Source: Capnocytophaga granulosa ATCC 51502
GTDB taxonomy: Bacteria; Bacteroidota; Bacteroidia; Flavobacteriales; Flavobacteriaceae
Assembly: GCF_000411115.1 (NCBI RefSeq)
Contig: NZ_KE150257.1
Location: forward strand, 115,174-179,173
DNA: 64,000 nt
Reading direction: 5' to 3'
Shown here: positions 1 to 9,666 of the stretch, piece by piece
How positions within the stretch are numbered: the first letter of the stretch is position 1
Layout of the letters: every line of letters starts with the position of its first letter
Position numbers and translations under genes: made by a program
Notes under the pieces: generated by a model
Told to the model about the DNA's origin: nothing
Database searches by the model: none
Seen by the model: the letters and a program-made list of their open reading frames with translations, nothing else

Positions 1-1
1 C

Positions 2-667
2 ATAGGTGGTGGTCATAAGAAAAAGTATCGTATTATCGATTTCAAAAGAAACAAGTTCGGTGTAGAAGCCACTGTAGTTTCTATTGAGTACGACCCAAAC
101 AGAACAGCCTTTATCGCCTTGGTAGAATATACCGATGGAGAAAAGCGATACATCATCGCACCAGCAGGCTTGAAAGTAGGTCAGGTAATCGTATCAGGAG
201 AGACAGCCGCTCCTGAAATCGGAAATGCGATGCCACTTTCTCAAATTCCGCTTGGAACCGTAATCAATAGCATCGAGCTTCGTCCTGGACAAGGAGCCAA
301 TATCGCTCGCTCAGCAGGTACTTTTGCTCAGCTTATGGCCAAAGAAGGTAAGTACGCCACTGTGAAAATGCCTTCAGGAGAGACACGCATGATCCTGCTC
401 ACATGTCTTGCTACTATTGGAGCAGTATCTAACTCCGATCACCAGCTCGTCCTTTCAGGAAAAGCAGGTCGCTCACGCTGGCTCGGACGTCGTCCTCGTA
501 CTCGTGCCGTGGTAATGAACCCAGTAGATCACCCCATGGGTGGTGGTGAAGGACGCGCTTCAGGAGGTCATCCACGCTCACGTAAAGGTATCCCTGCCAA
601 AGGTTACAGAACTCGTTCTAAAACCAAGGCAAGTAATAAGTATATTGTAGAACGTAGAAAGAAATAA
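2..667 (+). CDS. rplB: 50S ribosomal protein L2 (5' truncated by window)
   Basis: C-terminal 221 residues of L2, the large-subunit protein that holds 23S rRNA near the peptidyl-transferase centre. The frame is open from base 2 ([10 protein letters not shown]...), so about 50 N-terminal residues of the usual ~275 lie outside the window. The family hallmark [13 protein letters not shown] near residues 140-152 of the visible part and a very basic C-terminus secure the call. The first internal ATG at 119 is not the start, because conserved L2 sequence continues upstream of it. rpsS begins 7 bases after the stop, in S10-operon order. Confidence 0.98.
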   Translation: MGGGHKKKYRIIDFKRNKFGVEATVVSIEYDPNRTAFIALVEYTDGEKRYIIAPAGLKVGQVIVSGETAAPEIGNAMPLSQIPLGTVINSIELRPGQGANIARSAGTFAQLMAKEGKYATVKMPSGETRMILLTCLATIGAVSNSDHQLVLSGKAGRSRWLGRRPRTRAVVMNPVDHPMGGGEGRASGGHPRSRKGIPAKGYRTRSKTKASNKYIVERRKK

Positions 668-674
668 GTAAGAT

Positions 675-954
675 ATGGCTCGTTCATTAAAAAAAGGTCC
701 TTATGTTCATTACGCCTTGGAGAAAAAAGGTTCTCCAAAATAAGGAAACAGGAAAGAAAACCGTGATCAAAACATGGTCAAGAGCATCTATGATTACTCC
801 TGACTTCGTAGGAGAAACCATCGCAGTACACAACGGAAAACAATTCGTTCCTGTATATGTAACCGAAAACATGGTAGGACACAAATTAGGAGAATTTGCC
901 CCAACTCGTTCCTTCAGAGGACACGCAGGTGCAAAAAATAAAGGTAAAAAATAA
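675..954 (+). CDS. rpsS: 30S ribosomal protein S19, broken by a +1 frameshift
   Basis: S19 binds the head of the 30S subunit with S13. Translation from ATG 675 gives [18 protein letters not shown] and then GSPK and a stop at 741-743. The rest of S19 ([16 protein letters not shown] ... [11 protein letters not shown]) continues in the next frame to 954. Removing one A from the A6 run at 723-728 restores a 92-residue protein, the normal length, with every expected S19 block. The ATG at 703 only opens the shifted frame and is not a start. S19 is essential, so a base-calling error is likeliest; a true mutation tolerated by slippage is the alternative. Flanked by rplB and rplV as usual. Confidence 0.93.
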
Positions 955-959
955 AAGCT

Positions 960-1367
960 ATGGGAGTTCGTAAAAGAGAAAAAGCAATAGAGATTAAAGA
1001 AGCGAAACGAAATGTGGCTTTTGCAAAATTGAATAACTGTCCTACATCACCCCGTAAAATGCGCCTTGTGGCTGACCTTGTACGCGGTGTAGCAGTAGAG
1101 AAAGCCTTGGCTATCTTGAAGTTCAACCAAAAGGATGCAGCTTCATCTTTGCACAAGTTATTACTTTCAGCTATTGAAAACTGGAAATCAAAGAACGAAG
1201 GTGCTGATGTAGAAGCAGCCCAAGTATTCGTTAAAGAAATCCGCGTAGATGGCGGTGCGATGCTCAAAAGACTTCGCCCAGCCCCTCAAGGAAGAGCACA
1301 CAGAATTCGCAAACGTTCCAACCACGTAACCATCGTATTAGGAGCTAAAAATAACACTGAAAGCTAA
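960..1367 (+). CDS. rplV: 50S ribosomal protein L22
   Basis: L22 lines the peptide exit tunnel and contacts all domains of 23S rRNA. The 135-residue product carries the family core [14 protein letters not shown] (about residues 30-43) and the tunnel-loop region [17 protein letters not shown] near the C-terminus. It has a charged N-terminal extension compared with the ~110-residue E. coli protein, as is usual in flavobacteria. ATG 960 lies 5 bases after the rpsS stop, so the genes are co-transcribed. Confidence 0.97.
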   Translation: MGVRKREKAIEIKEAKRNVAFAKLNNCPTSPRKMRLVADLVRGVAVEKALAILKFNQKDAASSLHKLLLSAIENWKSKNEGADVEAAQVFVKEIRVDGGAMLKRLRPAPQGRAHRIRKRSNHVTIVLGAKNNTES

Positions 1368-1377
1368 GATAAAAAGT

Positions 1378-2112
1378 ATGGGACAAAAAACAAATCCAAT
1401 AGGGAATCGCCTTGGAATTATCAGAGGATGGGAATCCAACTGGTACGGAGGAAATGACTACGGAGACAAATTGGCTGAGGATGACAAAATCAGAAAATAT
1501 GTGCATACTCGTTTGTCTAAAGCTAGTGTTTCTCGTGTAATTATTGAAAGAACTTTGAAACTTGTAACCGTTACTATCACTACCTCCCGACCTGGTAGCA
1601 TTATCGGAAAGGGTGGCCAAGAGGTAGACAAGCTCAAAGAAGAACTTAAAAAAATTACAGGCAAAGATATTCAAATTAATATCTTTGAGATTAAAAGACC
1701 AGAACTTGATGCGCCACTTGTAGCTGCCAGCATCGCACGCCAAATCGAGAATCGTATCTCTTACCGCCGTGCTATCAAAATGGCTATCGCCGCTACTATG
1801 CGTATGAATGCCGAAGGTATCAAAATCCAAATATCTGGCCGTCTCAACGGTGCCGAAATGGCGCGCAACGAGAGCTACAAGGAAGGACGTATTCCTCTCT
1901 CTACCTTCCGTGCCGATATTGACTATGCTACCGACGAGGCTCACACCACTTACGGACGTATGGGTATCAAGGTATGGATTATGAAAGGTGAAGTATATGG
2001 TAAAAGAGAGCTTTCTCCGCTGGTAGGAATGACCAAGAAAAACCTCAGTGGTGGTTCTTCCGCTTCCAAAGAAGGAAACTCCGATGCAAAACGTGCTCGC
2101 CGAAAAAAATAA
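1378..2112 (+). CDS. rpsC: 30S ribosomal protein S3
   Basis: S3 forms part of the mRNA entry channel of the 30S subunit. The 244-residue product has the [13 protein letters not shown] start, a type II KH domain with the GKGG loop at residues 77-80, and the C-terminal S3 domain (GAEMAR...[15 protein letters not shown]). The tail after about residue 220 is basic and Ser/Lys rich. It begins 10 bases after rplV. A long reverse-strand open frame over this gene is only a shadow. Confidence 0.98.
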   Translation: MGQKTNPIGNRLGIIRGWESNWYGGNDYGDKLAEDDKIRKYVHTRLSKASVSRVIIERTLKLVTVTITTSRPGSIIGKGGQEVDKLKEELKKITGKDIQINIFEIKRPELDAPLVAASIARQIENRISYRRAIKMAIAATMRMNAEGIKIQISGRLNGAEMARNESYKEGRIPLSTFRADIDYATDEAHTTYGRMGIKVWIMKGEVYGKRELSPLVGMTKKNLSGGSSASKEGNSDAKRARRKK

Positions 2113-2132
2113 TATTTTAAAATCAGTAAGCA

Positions 2133-2552
2133 ATGTTACAACCAAAAAGAACAAAATATCGTAAGGATCAGAAAGGACGCATGAAGGGGGTATCCCAAAG
2201 AGGGCATCAGCTTTCTAATGGTACATTCGGCATCAAGTCCCTAGAATCCGCTTTTATCACTGCTCGCCAGATTGAGTCAGCCCGTGTGGCCGCTACCCGT
2301 TATATGAAACGTGAAGGACAGCTTTGGATCAAAATATTCCCAGATAAGCCTATTACCAAAAAGCCTTTGGAAGTACGTATGGGTAAGGGTAAAGGAGCTG
2401 TTGAGTACTGGGTGGCTGTGGTAAAGCCAGGACGTATCCTATTTGAAGTAGGTGGCGTACCTTTGGAAGTTGCCAAAGAAGCCCTTCGCCTTGCCGCTCA
2501 GAAGTTACCCGTAACTACTAAGTTCGTTGTAGCGAGAGATTATCAAGAGTAA
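2133..2552 (+). CDS. rplP: 50S ribosomal protein L16
   Basis: L16 sits by the A-site and organises tRNA accommodation and 5S rRNA contacts. At 139 residues it has the expected length and shows [11 protein letters not shown], the GTFGIKSLE segment and the basic [18 protein letters not shown] loop at about residues 82-99. It lies 20 bases after rpsC and 11 before rpmC. Confidence 0.98.
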   Translation: MLQPKRTKYRKDQKGRMKGVSQRGHQLSNGTFGIKSLESAFITARQIESARVAATRYMKREGQLWIKIFPDKPITKKPLEVRMGKGKGAVEYWVAVVKPGRILFEVGGVPLEVAKEALRLAAQKLPVTTKFVVARDYQE

Positions 2553-2563
2553 TTTTATTAACA

Positions 2564-2755
2564 ATGAAACAGTCAGAAGTTAAAGATTTATCAGTCGCTG
2601 AGCTTGAACAAAAGCTCACCGAACTTAAGAAAACCCATTCGGAATTAAAAATGGCGCATGCCATTTCTCCAATAGAAAATCCACTTACTATTCGCAGCCT
2701 CCGTCGCGATATTGCACGTGTAGCAAGTGAGTTAACCCGTAGAGAATTACAATAA
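2564..2755 (+). CDS. rpmC: 50S ribosomal protein L29
   Basis: Small 63-residue helical-hairpin protein that borders the exit tunnel and helps form the docking site for nascent-chain factors. The sequence [18 protein letters not shown] and the C-terminal [19 protein letters not shown] are typical of L29. Length is normal. Position between rplP and rpsQ is the conserved one. Confidence 0.96.
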   Translation: MKQSEVKDLSVAELEQKLTELKKTHSELKMAHAISPIENPLTIRSLRRDIARVASELTRRELQ

Positions 2756-2771
2756 TCATTGTGGCTTTAAT

Positions 2772-3029
2772 ATGGAAAAGAGAAATTTAAGAAAAGAAAG
2801 AATAGGGGTTGTTACCAGCAACAAAATGGAAAAATCCATTGTGGTATCAGTCGTAAAACGTGTAAAACACCCTATGTACGGAAAATTCGTATTGCAAACT
2901 AAAAAGTTTGTAGCACACGATGAAAAAAATGACTGCAATATCGGAGACACCGTGCGCATTATGGAAACCCGCCCACTGAGCAAGACTAAGTGCTGGCGAT
3001 TAGTAGAAATCATAGAAAGAGCGAAGTAA
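2772..3029 (+). CDS. rpsQ: 30S ribosomal protein S17
   Basis: OB-fold protein that binds the 5' domain of 16S rRNA early in 30S assembly. The 85-residue product shows [19 protein letters not shown] and the [16 protein letters not shown] strand region followed by [17 protein letters not shown], the S17 signature. ATG 2772 gives the standard length; it starts 16 bases after rpmC. Confidence 0.97.
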   Translation: MEKRNLRKERIGVVTSNKMEKSIVVSVVKRVKHPMYGKFVLQTKKFVAHDEKNDCNIGDTVRIMETRPLSKTKCWRLVEIIERAK

Positions 3030-3031
3030 TT

Positions 3032-3400
3032 ATGGTACAACAAGAATCAAGATTAAAAGTAGCCGATAACACAGGAGCCAAAGAAGTATTGACCATCCGT
3101 GTGCTTGGAGGAACCAAACGCCGTTATGCCTCTGTAGGAGATAAAATCGTTGTGACTATCAAGGAAGCAACTCCTACCGGAAGTGTGAAAAAAGGACAGG
3201 TTTCTACCGCTGTAGTCGTGAGAACCAAAAAAGAAGTAAGACGCCAAGATGGTTCTTACATTCGTTTTGATGAAAATGCTTGCGTACTGCTTAACGCTGC
3301 TGGTGAAATGAGAGGTACCCGTGTCTTCGGTCCTGTAGCACGTGAACTCCGTGACAAGCAGTTTATGAAAATTGTGTCATTAGCACCTGAGGTGCTTTAA
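3032..3400 (+). CDS. rplN: 50S ribosomal protein L14
   Basis: L14 contacts the 30S subunit across the subunit interface. The true start is ATG 3032, giving 122 residues beginning [18 protein letters not shown], the universal L14 N-terminus. An in-frame ATG at 2990 inside rpsQ would add 14 unrelated residues and is rejected. The motif [17 protein letters not shown] near residues 67-83 and C-terminal [20 protein letters not shown] confirm the family. It lies 2 bases after rpsQ. Confidence 0.97.
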   Translation: MVQQESRLKVADNTGAKEVLTIRVLGGTKRRYASVGDKIVVTIKEATPTGSVKKGQVSTAVVVRTKKEVRRQDGSYIRFDENACVLLNAAGEMRGTRVFGPVARELRDKQFMKIVSLAPEVL

Positions 3401-3408
3401 TCCATGCA

Positions 3409-3726
3409 ATGATGATAAAGCTAAAAATAAAAACAGGCGATACTGTACAAGTAATCGCAGGCGACCACAAAGGGGAAAAGGGAAAAGTACTCAAAGTGGA
3501 TCGTGAGAAAAACAGAGCTATCGTGGAAGGTGTGAACTTAGTATCAAAACATACCAAACCCAGCGCCCAAAATCCTCAAGGGGGCATCATCAAAAAAGAA
3601 GCTCCTATACACATCTCCAACCTTTCCCTCTTAGACCCTAAGAGCGGAGAGCCTACCCGTGTAGAGTATCAGGTGAAAGATGGCAAAAAAGTAAGAATTT
3701 CTAAAAAATCAAAACAAGTAGTGTAA
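3409..3726 (+). CDS. rplX: 50S ribosomal protein L24
   Basis: L24 starts 50S assembly by binding the 5' end of 23S rRNA. The KOW motif [20 protein letters not shown] occupies about residues 7-26 of 105. Two adjacent ATG codons (3409 and 3412) are possible; the second gives the commoner MIKLKIK start. A third ATG at 3404 is out of frame and hits a stop. Confidence 0.97.
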   Translation: MMIKLKIKTGDTVQVIAGDHKGEKGKVLKVDREKNRAIVEGVNLVSKHTKPSAQNPQGGIIKKEAPIHISNLSLLDPKSGEPTRVEYQVKDGKKVRISKKSKQVV

Positions 3727-3728
3727 TT

Positions 3729-4280
3729 ATGACATATATACCTCGACTCAAACAGGAATATAAGGAGCGCATAATTGCAGCTCTTAAAGAAGAATTTGGT
3801 TACAAGAATGTAATGCAAGTTCCTAAACTTGAAAAAATCGTTGTAAGCCGTGGAGTAGGTTCTGCCGTTGCTGACAAAAAGCAAATAGAATACGCTGTAG
3901 ATGAGCTTACCAAAATCACAGGTCAGAAAGCCGTAGCTACTACCTCCAAAAAGGACGTGGCTTCCTTTAAGCTCCGCCGTGGTATGTCCATCGGGGCTAA
4001 AGTAACCCTTCGCGGTGAGCGTATGTATGAGTTCCTCGATAGGCTCATCACTATTGCACTACCTCGTGTGAGAGATTTCCAAGGAATCAAAGCAACAGGA
4101 TTTGACGGACGTGGCAACTATAACCTAGGGGTTACCGAACAGATCATCTTCCCTGAGATTGATATTGACAAAATCAACAAAATCGCAGGTTTTGATATTA
4201 CTTTCGTTACCTCTGCCGCAACCGATAAGGAAGCAAAATCATTATTAACCGAATTAGGATTACCATTTAAAAAGAACTGA
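3729..4280 (+). CDS. rplE: 50S ribosomal protein L5
   Basis: L5 binds 5S rRNA and contacts P-site tRNA in the central protuberance. The 183-residue protein has [13 protein letters not shown] at the N-terminus, [15 protein letters not shown], the [15 protein letters not shown] loop at about residues 82-96, and FPEIDIDKI near residue 138, all L5 hallmarks. Only 2 bases separate it from rplX and 1 from rpsN. Confidence 0.98.
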   Translation: MTYIPRLKQEYKERIIAALKEEFGYKNVMQVPKLEKIVVSRGVGSAVADKKQIEYAVDELTKITGQKAVATTSKKDVASFKLRRGMSIGAKVTLRGERMYEFLDRLITIALPRVRDFQGIKATGFDGRGNYNLGVTEQIIFPEIDIDKINKIAGFDITFVTSAATDKEAKSLLTELGLPFKKN

Positions 4281-4281
4281 T

Positions 4282-4551
4282 ATGGCTAAAGAATCAATGA
4301 AAGCTCGTGAAGTGAAAAGAGCGAAGCTGGTAGCTAAGTATGCTGAAAAAAGAAAAGCGCTCAAAGAGGCTGGAGATTACGAAGCCCTACAGAAGCTGCC
4401 TAAAAATGCCTCTCCTGTACGCTTGCACAACCGTTGCAAACTCACAGGACGTCCTAAAGGATACATGCGTACATTTGGTATCTCACGTGTCCTTTTCCGT
4501 GAAATGGCTAACAAAGGACTTATCCCAGGGGTAAAAAAAGCAAGTTGGTAA
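4282..4551 (+). CDS. rpsN: 30S ribosomal protein S14, zinc-independent type
   Basis: S14 sits in the 30S head beside S3 and S10. The 89-residue protein is the long C-minus form: the region [21 protein letters not shown] is conserved, but the four-cysteine zinc ribbon of the ~61-residue type is absent, with a single Cys visible. Together with the Cys-poor L36 and type B L31 in this window, the ribosome seems to need little zinc at these positions. Confidence 0.97.
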   Translation: MAKESMKAREVKRAKLVAKYAEKRKALKEAGDYEALQKLPKNASPVRLHNRCKLTGRPKGYMRTFGISRVLFREMANKGLIPGVKKASW

Positions 4552-4568
4552 TTTAAAAAAAGAAATTT

Positions 4569-4967
4569 ATGTACACAGACCCAATCGCTGACTACTTAAC
4601 ACGCATTCGTAATGCAAGCAACGCAGGGCACAGAGTAGTAGAAATTCCAGCTTCAAACCTTAAAAAAGAGATTACCAAAATCCTTTTTGATCAAGGCTAT
4701 ATTCTTAGCTACAAGTTTGAAGATAATGATGTGCAAGGAACCATCAAAATAGCCCTCAAATACGATAAAGAAACCAAAGAACCTGTTATACGTAAAATCG
4801 TACGCGTAAGTACCCCAGGTCTTCGTAAGTATGTAGGTGCTGCTAAGCTCCCTCGTATCCTCAACGGACTCGGTATCACTATCGTTTCTACCTCCAAAGG
4901 AGTAATGACTGGTAAGCAAGCCCGCGCTCTTAATATAGGGGGAGAAGTAATTTGTAATGTTTACTAA
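4569..4967 (+). CDS. rpsH: 30S ribosomal protein S8
   Basis: S8 binds the 16S rRNA central domain and, in E. coli, represses the spc operon by binding its own mRNA. The 132-residue product opens YTDPIADYLTRIRNA and ends GITIVSTSKGVMTGKQARALNIGGEVICNVY, the S8 C-terminal signature (STSKGVMTG). It begins 17 bases after rpsN. Confidence 0.98.
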   Translation: MYTDPIADYLTRIRNASNAGHRVVEIPASNLKKEITKILFDQGYILSYKFEDNDVQGTIKIALKYDKETKEPVIRKIVRVSTPGLRKYVGAAKLPRILNGLGITIVSTSKGVMTGKQARALNIGGEVICNVY

Positions 4968-4986
4968 TAATTAACGACTTAAAAAA

Positions 4987-5529
4987 ATGTCAAGAATAGG
5001 TAAAGCACCCATCAGTATTCCTCAAGGAGTAACGATTACTATCAAAGATAATATCATTACTGTAAAAGGAAAACTCGGCGAATTAACCCAAGTGGTTAAA
5101 GACGTTGCTGTAAAGCAAGAAGATGGAAAACTCATAGTGGAGAGCCTAAGTAATACAAAGCAAGGTAATGCCTTCCACGGGCTTTATCGCGCCCTACTAC
5201 ACAACATGGTAGTAGGTGTATCCGAAGGCTTTACCAAAGAGTTGGAACTTGTAGGGGTTGGTTATCGTGCCACTAACCAAGGTCAAAAACTTGATCTAGC
5301 GCTCGGTTTCTCTCACAATATCCTTATGGAACTCCCTCAAGAAATTAAATTAGAGACTATCAATGAGAAAGGTAAGAACCCTATCATCAAACTTACCTCT
5401 CACGATAGACAATTACTCGGACAAGTAGCAGCTAAGATTCGTTCTTTCCGTAAGCCTGAACCTTACAAAGGAAAAGGTGTGAAATTCGTAGGAGAAGAAC
5501 TCAGAAGAAAAGCAGGTAAATCAGCTTAA
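4987..5529 (+). CDS. rplF: 50S ribosomal protein L6
   Basis: L6 lies near the sarcin-ricin loop where GTPase factors bind. The 180-residue protein has [12 protein letters not shown], two tandem L6 domains, the VGVGYRA motif at about residue 91 and a C-terminal [11 protein letters not shown] motif at about residues 157-167. Length and position are standard. Confidence 0.98.
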   Translation: MSRIGKAPISIPQGVTITIKDNIITVKGKLGELTQVVKDVAVKQEDGKLIVESLSNTKQGNAFHGLYRALLHNMVVGVSEGFTKELELVGVGYRATNQGQKLDLALGFSHNILMELPQEIKLETINEKGKNPIIKLTSHDRQLLGQVAAKIRSFRKPEPYKGKGVKFVGEELRRKAGKSA

Positions 5530-5540
5530 AACGTAACATA

Positions 5541-5894
5541 ATGGCATTATCAAAAATAGAAAGAAGACAACGTATCAAGTACAGAATCAAAAAGACCGTT
5601 TCTGGAACTGCTCAAAGACCCCGCTTGGTGGTCTTCAGAAGCAATAGCGAGATCTATGCACAGATTATAGATGATACCAAAGGTGTTACCCTAGTGGCTG
5701 CCTCTTCTCGCGATAAAGATCTAAAGGTTTCAGGTACCAAAACCGAAAGAGCTAAACAAGTAGGAGAAGCTATCGCTAAAAAAGCCTTAGCCGCAGGTAT
5801 TGAAACTGTTTCTTTTGACAGAGGTGGTTATTTGTATCATGGACGTGTAAAATCTTTAGCCGAAGGTGCAAGAGAAGGCGGACTTAAATTCTAA
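5541..5894 (+). CDS. rplR: 50S ribosomal protein L18
   Basis: L18 delivers 5S rRNA to the 50S subunit with L5. The 117-residue product contains [20 protein letters not shown] (about residues 26-45) and [23 protein letters not shown] close to the C-terminus, both diagnostic. It starts 11 bases after rplF. Confidence 0.97.
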   Translation: MALSKIERRQRIKYRIKKTVSGTAQRPRLVVFRSNSEIYAQIIDDTKGVTLVAASSRDKDLKVSGTKTERAKQVGEAIAKKALAAGIETVSFDRGGYLYHGRVKSLAEGAREGGLKF

Positions 5895-5900
5895 GAAACT

Positions 5901-6425
5901 ATGTATCAGAACTATAAAAATGTAGAATATGTAAAACCAAGCGGCTTAGAGCTAAAAGACCGCTTGGTAGGCGTACAACGTGTAACCAAGGTTACCAAAG
6001 GAGGACGCGCGTTCGGCTTCTCGGCTATCGTAGTGGTAGGCGACGAAAATGGCGTGGTAGGACAAGGACTCGGAAAATCTAAAGAAGTCTCCGAAGCTAT
6101 CGCCAAAGCAGTGGAAGATGCTAAGAAAAACTTAGTACGTATCCCTCTCAATGGAACTACCCTCCCTCACGAACAAAAAGGAAAATTCGGTGGTGCCCGT
6201 GTATATCTTCAACCAGCTGCCGAAGGTACTGGAGTGATCGCAGGGGGTGCTGTACGTGCCGTATTGGAAGCCGTAGGGGTACATAACGTACTTTCTAAAT
6301 CTCAAGGTTCTTCCAACCCGCACAACGTGGTAAAAGCAACTTTTGACGCCCTACTAAAGCTCAGAAGCGCTAAGACTATTGCCGAGCAACGTGGCATTTC
6401 CTTGGAAAAAATGTTTAAAGGTTAA
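5901..6425 (+). CDS. rpsE: 30S ribosomal protein S5
   Basis: S5 contributes to decoding accuracy and the mRNA entry site. The 174-residue product shows [19 protein letters not shown] (double-stranded RNA-binding part, residues 18-36), the [20 protein letters not shown] core and a C-terminal S5 fold. The N-terminal ~15 residues are specific to this lineage. It lies 6 bases after rplR. Confidence 0.98.
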   Translation: MYQNYKNVEYVKPSGLELKDRLVGVQRVTKVTKGGRAFGFSAIVVVGDENGVVGQGLGKSKEVSEAIAKAVEDAKKNLVRIPLNGTTLPHEQKGKFGGARVYLQPAAEGTGVIAGGAVRAVLEAVGVHNVLSKSQGSSNPHNVVKATFDALLKLRSAKTIAEQRGISLEKMFKG

Positions 6426-6437
6426 TATCAATCACTC

Positions 6438-6623
6438 ATGGCAAAGAAAATTATCGTAACACAGACACGTAGTAGTATAAAACGTGCGAAAACCCAAAAA
6501 CTTACCCTAGTCTCTTTAGGCTTGGGTTCTATTGGGAAAGTAGCTATACACGAGGCTACCCCAAGCATCTTGGGAATGATTAATAAAGTAGAACACTTAG
6601 TTTCTGTACAAGAAGCTCAATAA
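6438..6623 (+). CDS. rpmD: 50S ribosomal protein L30
   Basis: L30 is a small 50S protein found in only part of the bacteria. The 61-residue product has IVTQTRSSIKRAKTQKLTLVSLGLG and ends with the NKVEHLVSVQEAQ helix-strand typical of L30. It lies between rpsE and rplO as in other spc operons. Confidence 0.96.
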   Translation: MAKKIIVTQTRSSIKRAKTQKLTLVSLGLGSIGKVAIHEATPSILGMINKVEHLVSVQEAQ

Positions 6624-6640
6624 ACAAGGAGTATTTAATT

Positions 6641-7093
6641 ATGAATTTAAGTAATTTGAAACCTGCACAAGGTTCAGTACACAAAGATGGGAAGCGCGTA
6701 GGTAGAGGACAAGGTTCTGGTAAAGGTGGAACCTCCACTCGTGGACACAAAGGAGCTAAATCTCGCTCTGGTTTCTCTACTAAAATCGGTTTCGAAGGAG
6801 GACAAATGCCTCTTCAACGTCGCGTACCAAAATTTGGTTTCAAAAACTTCAACCGTAAGGAATATACAGGTATTAACCTCGGAAAACTACAAGAACTTGT
6901 AGATAAGGGCGTGGTTACCGACACTGTTAATTTGGATATCCTCGTGGAAAACCGCTTGGCCAAAAAAACCGACTTGGTGAAAATCCTTGGAGGAGGTGAG
7001 TTGAAAACAAAACTTAAAATCTCTGTTCATAAATTCACAGCAAGCGCTAAAGAAGCTGTTGAAAAATTAGGAGGAGAGGCTATAACGCTCTAA
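6641..7093 (+). CDS. rplO: 50S ribosomal protein L15
   Basis: L15 is a late assembly protein threading through 23S rRNA. The Gly/Lys/Arg-rich N-terminal arm (GKRVGRGQGSGKGGTSTRGH, about residues 17-36) and FEGGQMPLQRRVPKFGF (about 50-66) are the family marks. Length is 150 residues. secY starts 13 bases downstream. Confidence 0.98.
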   Translation: MNLSNLKPAQGSVHKDGKRVGRGQGSGKGGTSTRGHKGAKSRSGFSTKIGFEGGQMPLQRRVPKFGFKNFNRKEYTGINLGKLQELVDKGVVTDTVNLDILVENRLAKKTDLVKILGGGELKTKLKISVHKFTASAKEAVEKLGGEAITL

Positions 7094-7106
7094 GAATTAA
7101 TATTTT

Positions 7107-8435
7107 ATGAAGAAGTTTATAGAGACCTTAACGAATGTTTGGAAGATAGAGGAGTTGCGCAATCGCATCATTCTCACCTTGGGGATTTTGTTGGTGTACC
7201 GCTTTGGTGCCCACATAATCCTCCCAGGGATTGATGCTGAACAACTGAGCAAACTCACTCAGAGAACTTCGGAAGGAGGCTTGTTGGACATCCTTAATGC
7301 CTTTACAGGTGGTGCCTTTGCTAAGGCCTCTGTATTCGCCTTAGGGATTATGCCCTATATCTCCGCCTCTATCGTAGTGCAGCTTATGGGAATTGCGATT
7401 CCTTATCTGCAAAAACTACAACAGGAGGGCGAAAGCGGCCGTAGGCGTATCAACCAAATTACCCGTTGGCTTACCATAGCCATCTGTATCGTACAAGCTC
7501 CTGCTTACCTTTACTCTATCAGCGCCTTAGGGGTGCCTGATGAGGCGTTTATCCAAGGAAAAGGCTTAGGCTTTATCATTCCTTCGGTAATCATCTTGGT
7601 AACAGGGACTGTTTTTGCGATGTGGTTAGGTGAGAAAATCACCGATAAGGGTGTAGGTAATGGTATTTCCTTGCTCATCATGGTGGGGATTATCGCTCGT
7701 ATGCCTCATGCTTTCTTTGGTGAGATGAACAGGGTACACAGCCCTATGTTGGTAATTGTGGAAATCCTCTTGTGGCTTTTGGTGATCTTAGGGTGTATCT
7801 TCCTCACTTTAGCGGTAAGACAAATCCCTGTACAGTATGCCCGACGTACCACAGGCGGACAGGTGGAAAAGAACATCTTCGGAGCAAGACAGTATATCCC
7901 TCTAAAGCTCAACTCAGCTGGGGTTATGCCTATCATCTTTGCCCAAGCTATCATGTTCGTTCCTGCTGCCTTGGCGGGACTCTCTAAGTCCGAATGGGCA
8001 CTAAGCATCCAGAATGCGTTCCGTTCGCCTTTTGAGTTTTGGTACAATGTGCTCTTTGGATTGCTCATCATCATCTTCACTTACTTCTATACTGCCATTA
8101 CAGTACCAAGTAACAAGATGGCCGATGACCTTAAGCGCAACGGCGGATTCATACCAGGGGTAAAACCAGGACAAGAGACCAGTGAGTACTTGGACAAAAT
8201 CATGTCGCTCATTACCTTCCCAGGCTCTCTATTTCTAGTGGCTATTGCCGTACTTCCTGCCATAGTCAATAAGATACCTTTGTTGGAGATTGACCAACAA
8301 TGGGCTTTGTTCTACGGAGGTACGTCCTTGCTCATCTTGGTAGGGGTAGCCATTGACACTATGCAACAGGTCAATTCATACCTACTCAATCGCCACTACG
8401 ATGGCCTAATGAAAACAGGTAAAAAGAGAAGATAA
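7107..8435 (+). CDS. secY: Protein translocase subunit SecY
   Basis: SecY is the channel of the Sec translocon in the inner membrane. The 442-residue protein has ten hydrophobic segments, the short N-terminal amphipathic helix ([11 protein letters not shown]), the plug region [20 protein letters not shown] in the first third, and the cytosolic RRTTGGQ loop at about residue 248. Its partner secE is elsewhere in this window at 35712. The last base of the secY stop is the first base of the infA start (TAATG), which implies translational coupling. Confidence 0.98.
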   Translation: MKKFIETLTNVWKIEELRNRIILTLGILLVYRFGAHIILPGIDAEQLSKLTQRTSEGGLLDILNAFTGGAFAKASVFALGIMPYISASIVVQLMGIAIPYLQKLQQEGESGRRRINQITRWLTIAICIVQAPAYLYSISALGVPDEAFIQGKGLGFIIPSVIILVTGTVFAMWLGEKITDKGVGNGISLLIMVGIIARMPHAFFGEMNRVHSPMLVIVEILLWLLVILGCIFLTLAVRQIPVQYARRTTGGQVEKNIFGARQYIPLKLNSAGVMPIIFAQAIMFVPAALAGLSKSEWALSIQNAFRSPFEFWYNVLFGLLIIIFTYFYTAITVPSNKMADDLKRNGGFIPGVKPGQETSEYLDKIMSLITFPGSLFLVAIAVLPAIVNKIPLLEIDQQWALFYGGTSLLILVGVAIDTMQQVNSYLLNRHYDGLMKTGKKRR

Positions 8436-8650
8436 TGGCAAAGCAAGCAGCGATAGAACAAGATGGAACAATCATAGAGTCCCTCTCTAATGCAATGTTC
8501 CGCGTGGAATTGGATAACGGTCATGTGGTTACCGCTCATATCTCAGGGAAAATGCGTATGCACTACATAAAGCTACTCCCAGGCGATAGAGTAAAGCTCG
8601 AAATGACACCCTATGACCTTACCAAAGCACGCATCACTTACCGATATTAA
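8435..8650 (+). CDS. infA: Translation initiation factor IF-1
   Basis: IF-1 occupies the 30S A-site during initiation. The 71-residue OB-fold protein contains the expected core [20 protein letters not shown] (residues 22-41) and [25 protein letters not shown] at the C-terminus. The start overlaps the secY stop by one base. Confidence 0.98.
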   Translation: MAKQAAIEQDGTIIESLSNAMFRVELDNGHVVTAHISGKMRMHYIKLLPGDRVKLEMTPYDLTKARITYRY

Positions 8651-8681
8651 TAATAAAATTCGTTTTTAAAACAGACAACAG

Positions 8682-8798
8682 ATGAAAGTAAGAGCATCTA
8701 TTAAGAAAAGAAGCCCCGAGTGCAAGATTGTGCGTCGTAAAGGGGTATTGTACGTAATTAATAAAAAGAATCCGAGATTCAAACAAAGACAAGGATAA
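8682..8798 (+). CDS. rpmJ: 50S ribosomal protein L36, zinc-ligand-poor form
   Basis: A 38-residue gene, [20 protein letters not shown] followed by [18 protein letters not shown]. The frame and both ends match L36 exactly (KVRASIKK start, FKQRQG end). The zinc ribbon of the C-plus type normally has three Cys and one His; here only one Cys remains (residue 14), so this is the zinc-independent form. It lies 31 bases after infA and 3 bases before rpsM. Confidence 0.96.
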   Translation: MKVRASIKKRSPECKIVRRKGVLYVINKKNPRFKQRQG

Positions 8799-8801
8799 AT
8801 T

Positions 8802-9176
8802 ATGGCACGAATAGCAGGTATTGACTTACCAAAACACAAAAGAGGCGTCATAGGACTTACCTACATTTTTGGAATTGGTAGAAGTAGAGCTAAAGAAATT
8901 TTGAAAAAAGCTCAAGTAGATGAAGACATCAAAGTAAGCGATTGGAACGATGAGCAAATCACTCGTATCCGTGAGGCAGTTTCTTCTTACAAAATAGAAG
9001 GAGAACTACGCTCCGAAGTGCAGCTTAACATTAAGCGACTTATGGATATTGGTTGCTACCGCGGTATCCGTCACCGTTCAGGGTTACCTTTGCGTGGTCA
9101 AAAAACGAAGAACAACTCTCGTACAAGAAAAGGAAAACGAAAAACTGTTGCTAACAAGAAGAAAGCAACTAAATAA
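8802..9176 (+). CDS. rpsM: 30S ribosomal protein S13
   Basis: S13 contacts P-site tRNA and makes subunit bridges from the 30S head. The 124-residue product begins [20 protein letters not shown], has [14 protein letters not shown], and ends in the basic [22 protein letters not shown] tail, all typical. It starts 3 bases after rpmJ. Confidence 0.98.
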   Translation: MARIAGIDLPKHKRGVIGLTYIFGIGRSRAKEILKKAQVDEDIKVSDWNDEQITRIREAVSSYKIEGELRSEVQLNIKRLMDIGCYRGIRHRSGLPLRGQKTKNNSRTRKGKRKTVANKKKATK

Positions 9177-9187
9177 TAAGTAGCGAT

Positions 9188-9580
9188 ATGGCAAAAACAA
9201 ATACAAAAGTTACCAAAAAACGTAAAGTAGTTATAGAATCATCTGGAGAGGCTCATATCTCAGCTACTTTCAATAACATCATCATTTCCTTGACCAACAA
9301 AAAAGGAGACGTGATTTCTTGGTCTTCTGCAGGAAAGATGAAGTTCAGAGGTTCTAAAAAGAATACGCCTTATGCCGCTCAAGTAGCCGCTGAGGACGCT
9401 GCTAAAACAGCTTTTGACGCAGGTCTTAAGAAAGTACGCGTATTCGTAAAAGGCCCTGGAGTAGGACGTGAGTCTGCCATCCGTAGCATTCACAATGCAG
9501 GAATTGAAGTTACTGAAATCATCGATGTAACTCCACTTCCACACAATGGTTGTCGCCCTCCAAAACGTCGTAAAGTATAA
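9188..9580 (+). CDS. rpsK: 30S ribosomal protein S11
   Basis: S11 forms the 30S platform near the Shine-Dalgarno helix region. The 130-residue product has [28 protein letters not shown] and the C-terminal [18 protein letters not shown] that is nearly invariant in S11. It ends 86 bases before rpsD, an unusually long gap for this operon. Confidence 0.98.
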   Translation: MAKTNTKVTKKRKVVIESSGEAHISATFNNIIISLTNKKGDVISWSSAGKMKFRGSKKNTPYAAQVAAEDAAKTAFDAGLKKVRVFVKGPGVGRESAIRSIHNAGIEVTEIIDVTPLPHNGCRPPKRRKV

Positions 9581-9593
9581 CACTTAACCCCCA

Positions 9594-9644
9594 GAGAGAG
9601 GCACAGATTATCGAAGGATAAGCCTTAATTCATAATCCTCTCTC
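9594..9644 (+). promoter_or_regulatory. Structured RNA leader ahead of rpsD (candidate S4 autoregulatory site)
   Basis: The 86-base rpsK-rpsD gap holds nested inverted repeats. Outer arms GAGAGAGG (9594-9601) and CCTCTCTC (9637-9644) pair over 8 bp. After a 5-base bulge (9602-9606), ATTAT (9607-9611) pairs with ATAAT (9632-9636). Inside, AAGG (9614-9617) pairs with CCTT (9623-9626) around a 5-base loop. No U-run follows, so it is not an intrinsic terminator. S4 represses its operon through mRNA structures in other bacteria; that role here is inference. Confidence 0.5.
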
Positions 9645-9666
9645 CTTTTAATCAAAATAGTATAAA

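Noticed and set aside
703..954. 83-residue frame starting [10 protein letters not shown] as a separate gene
   Set aside because: Its first 10 residues are out-of-frame reading of S19 codons; the rest is the S19 C-terminal part. It is one frameshifted gene.
1345..2154. 269-residue reverse-strand frame opposite rpsC
   Set aside because: It lies wholly antisense to a confirmed ribosomal gene, has no family motif and no promoter.
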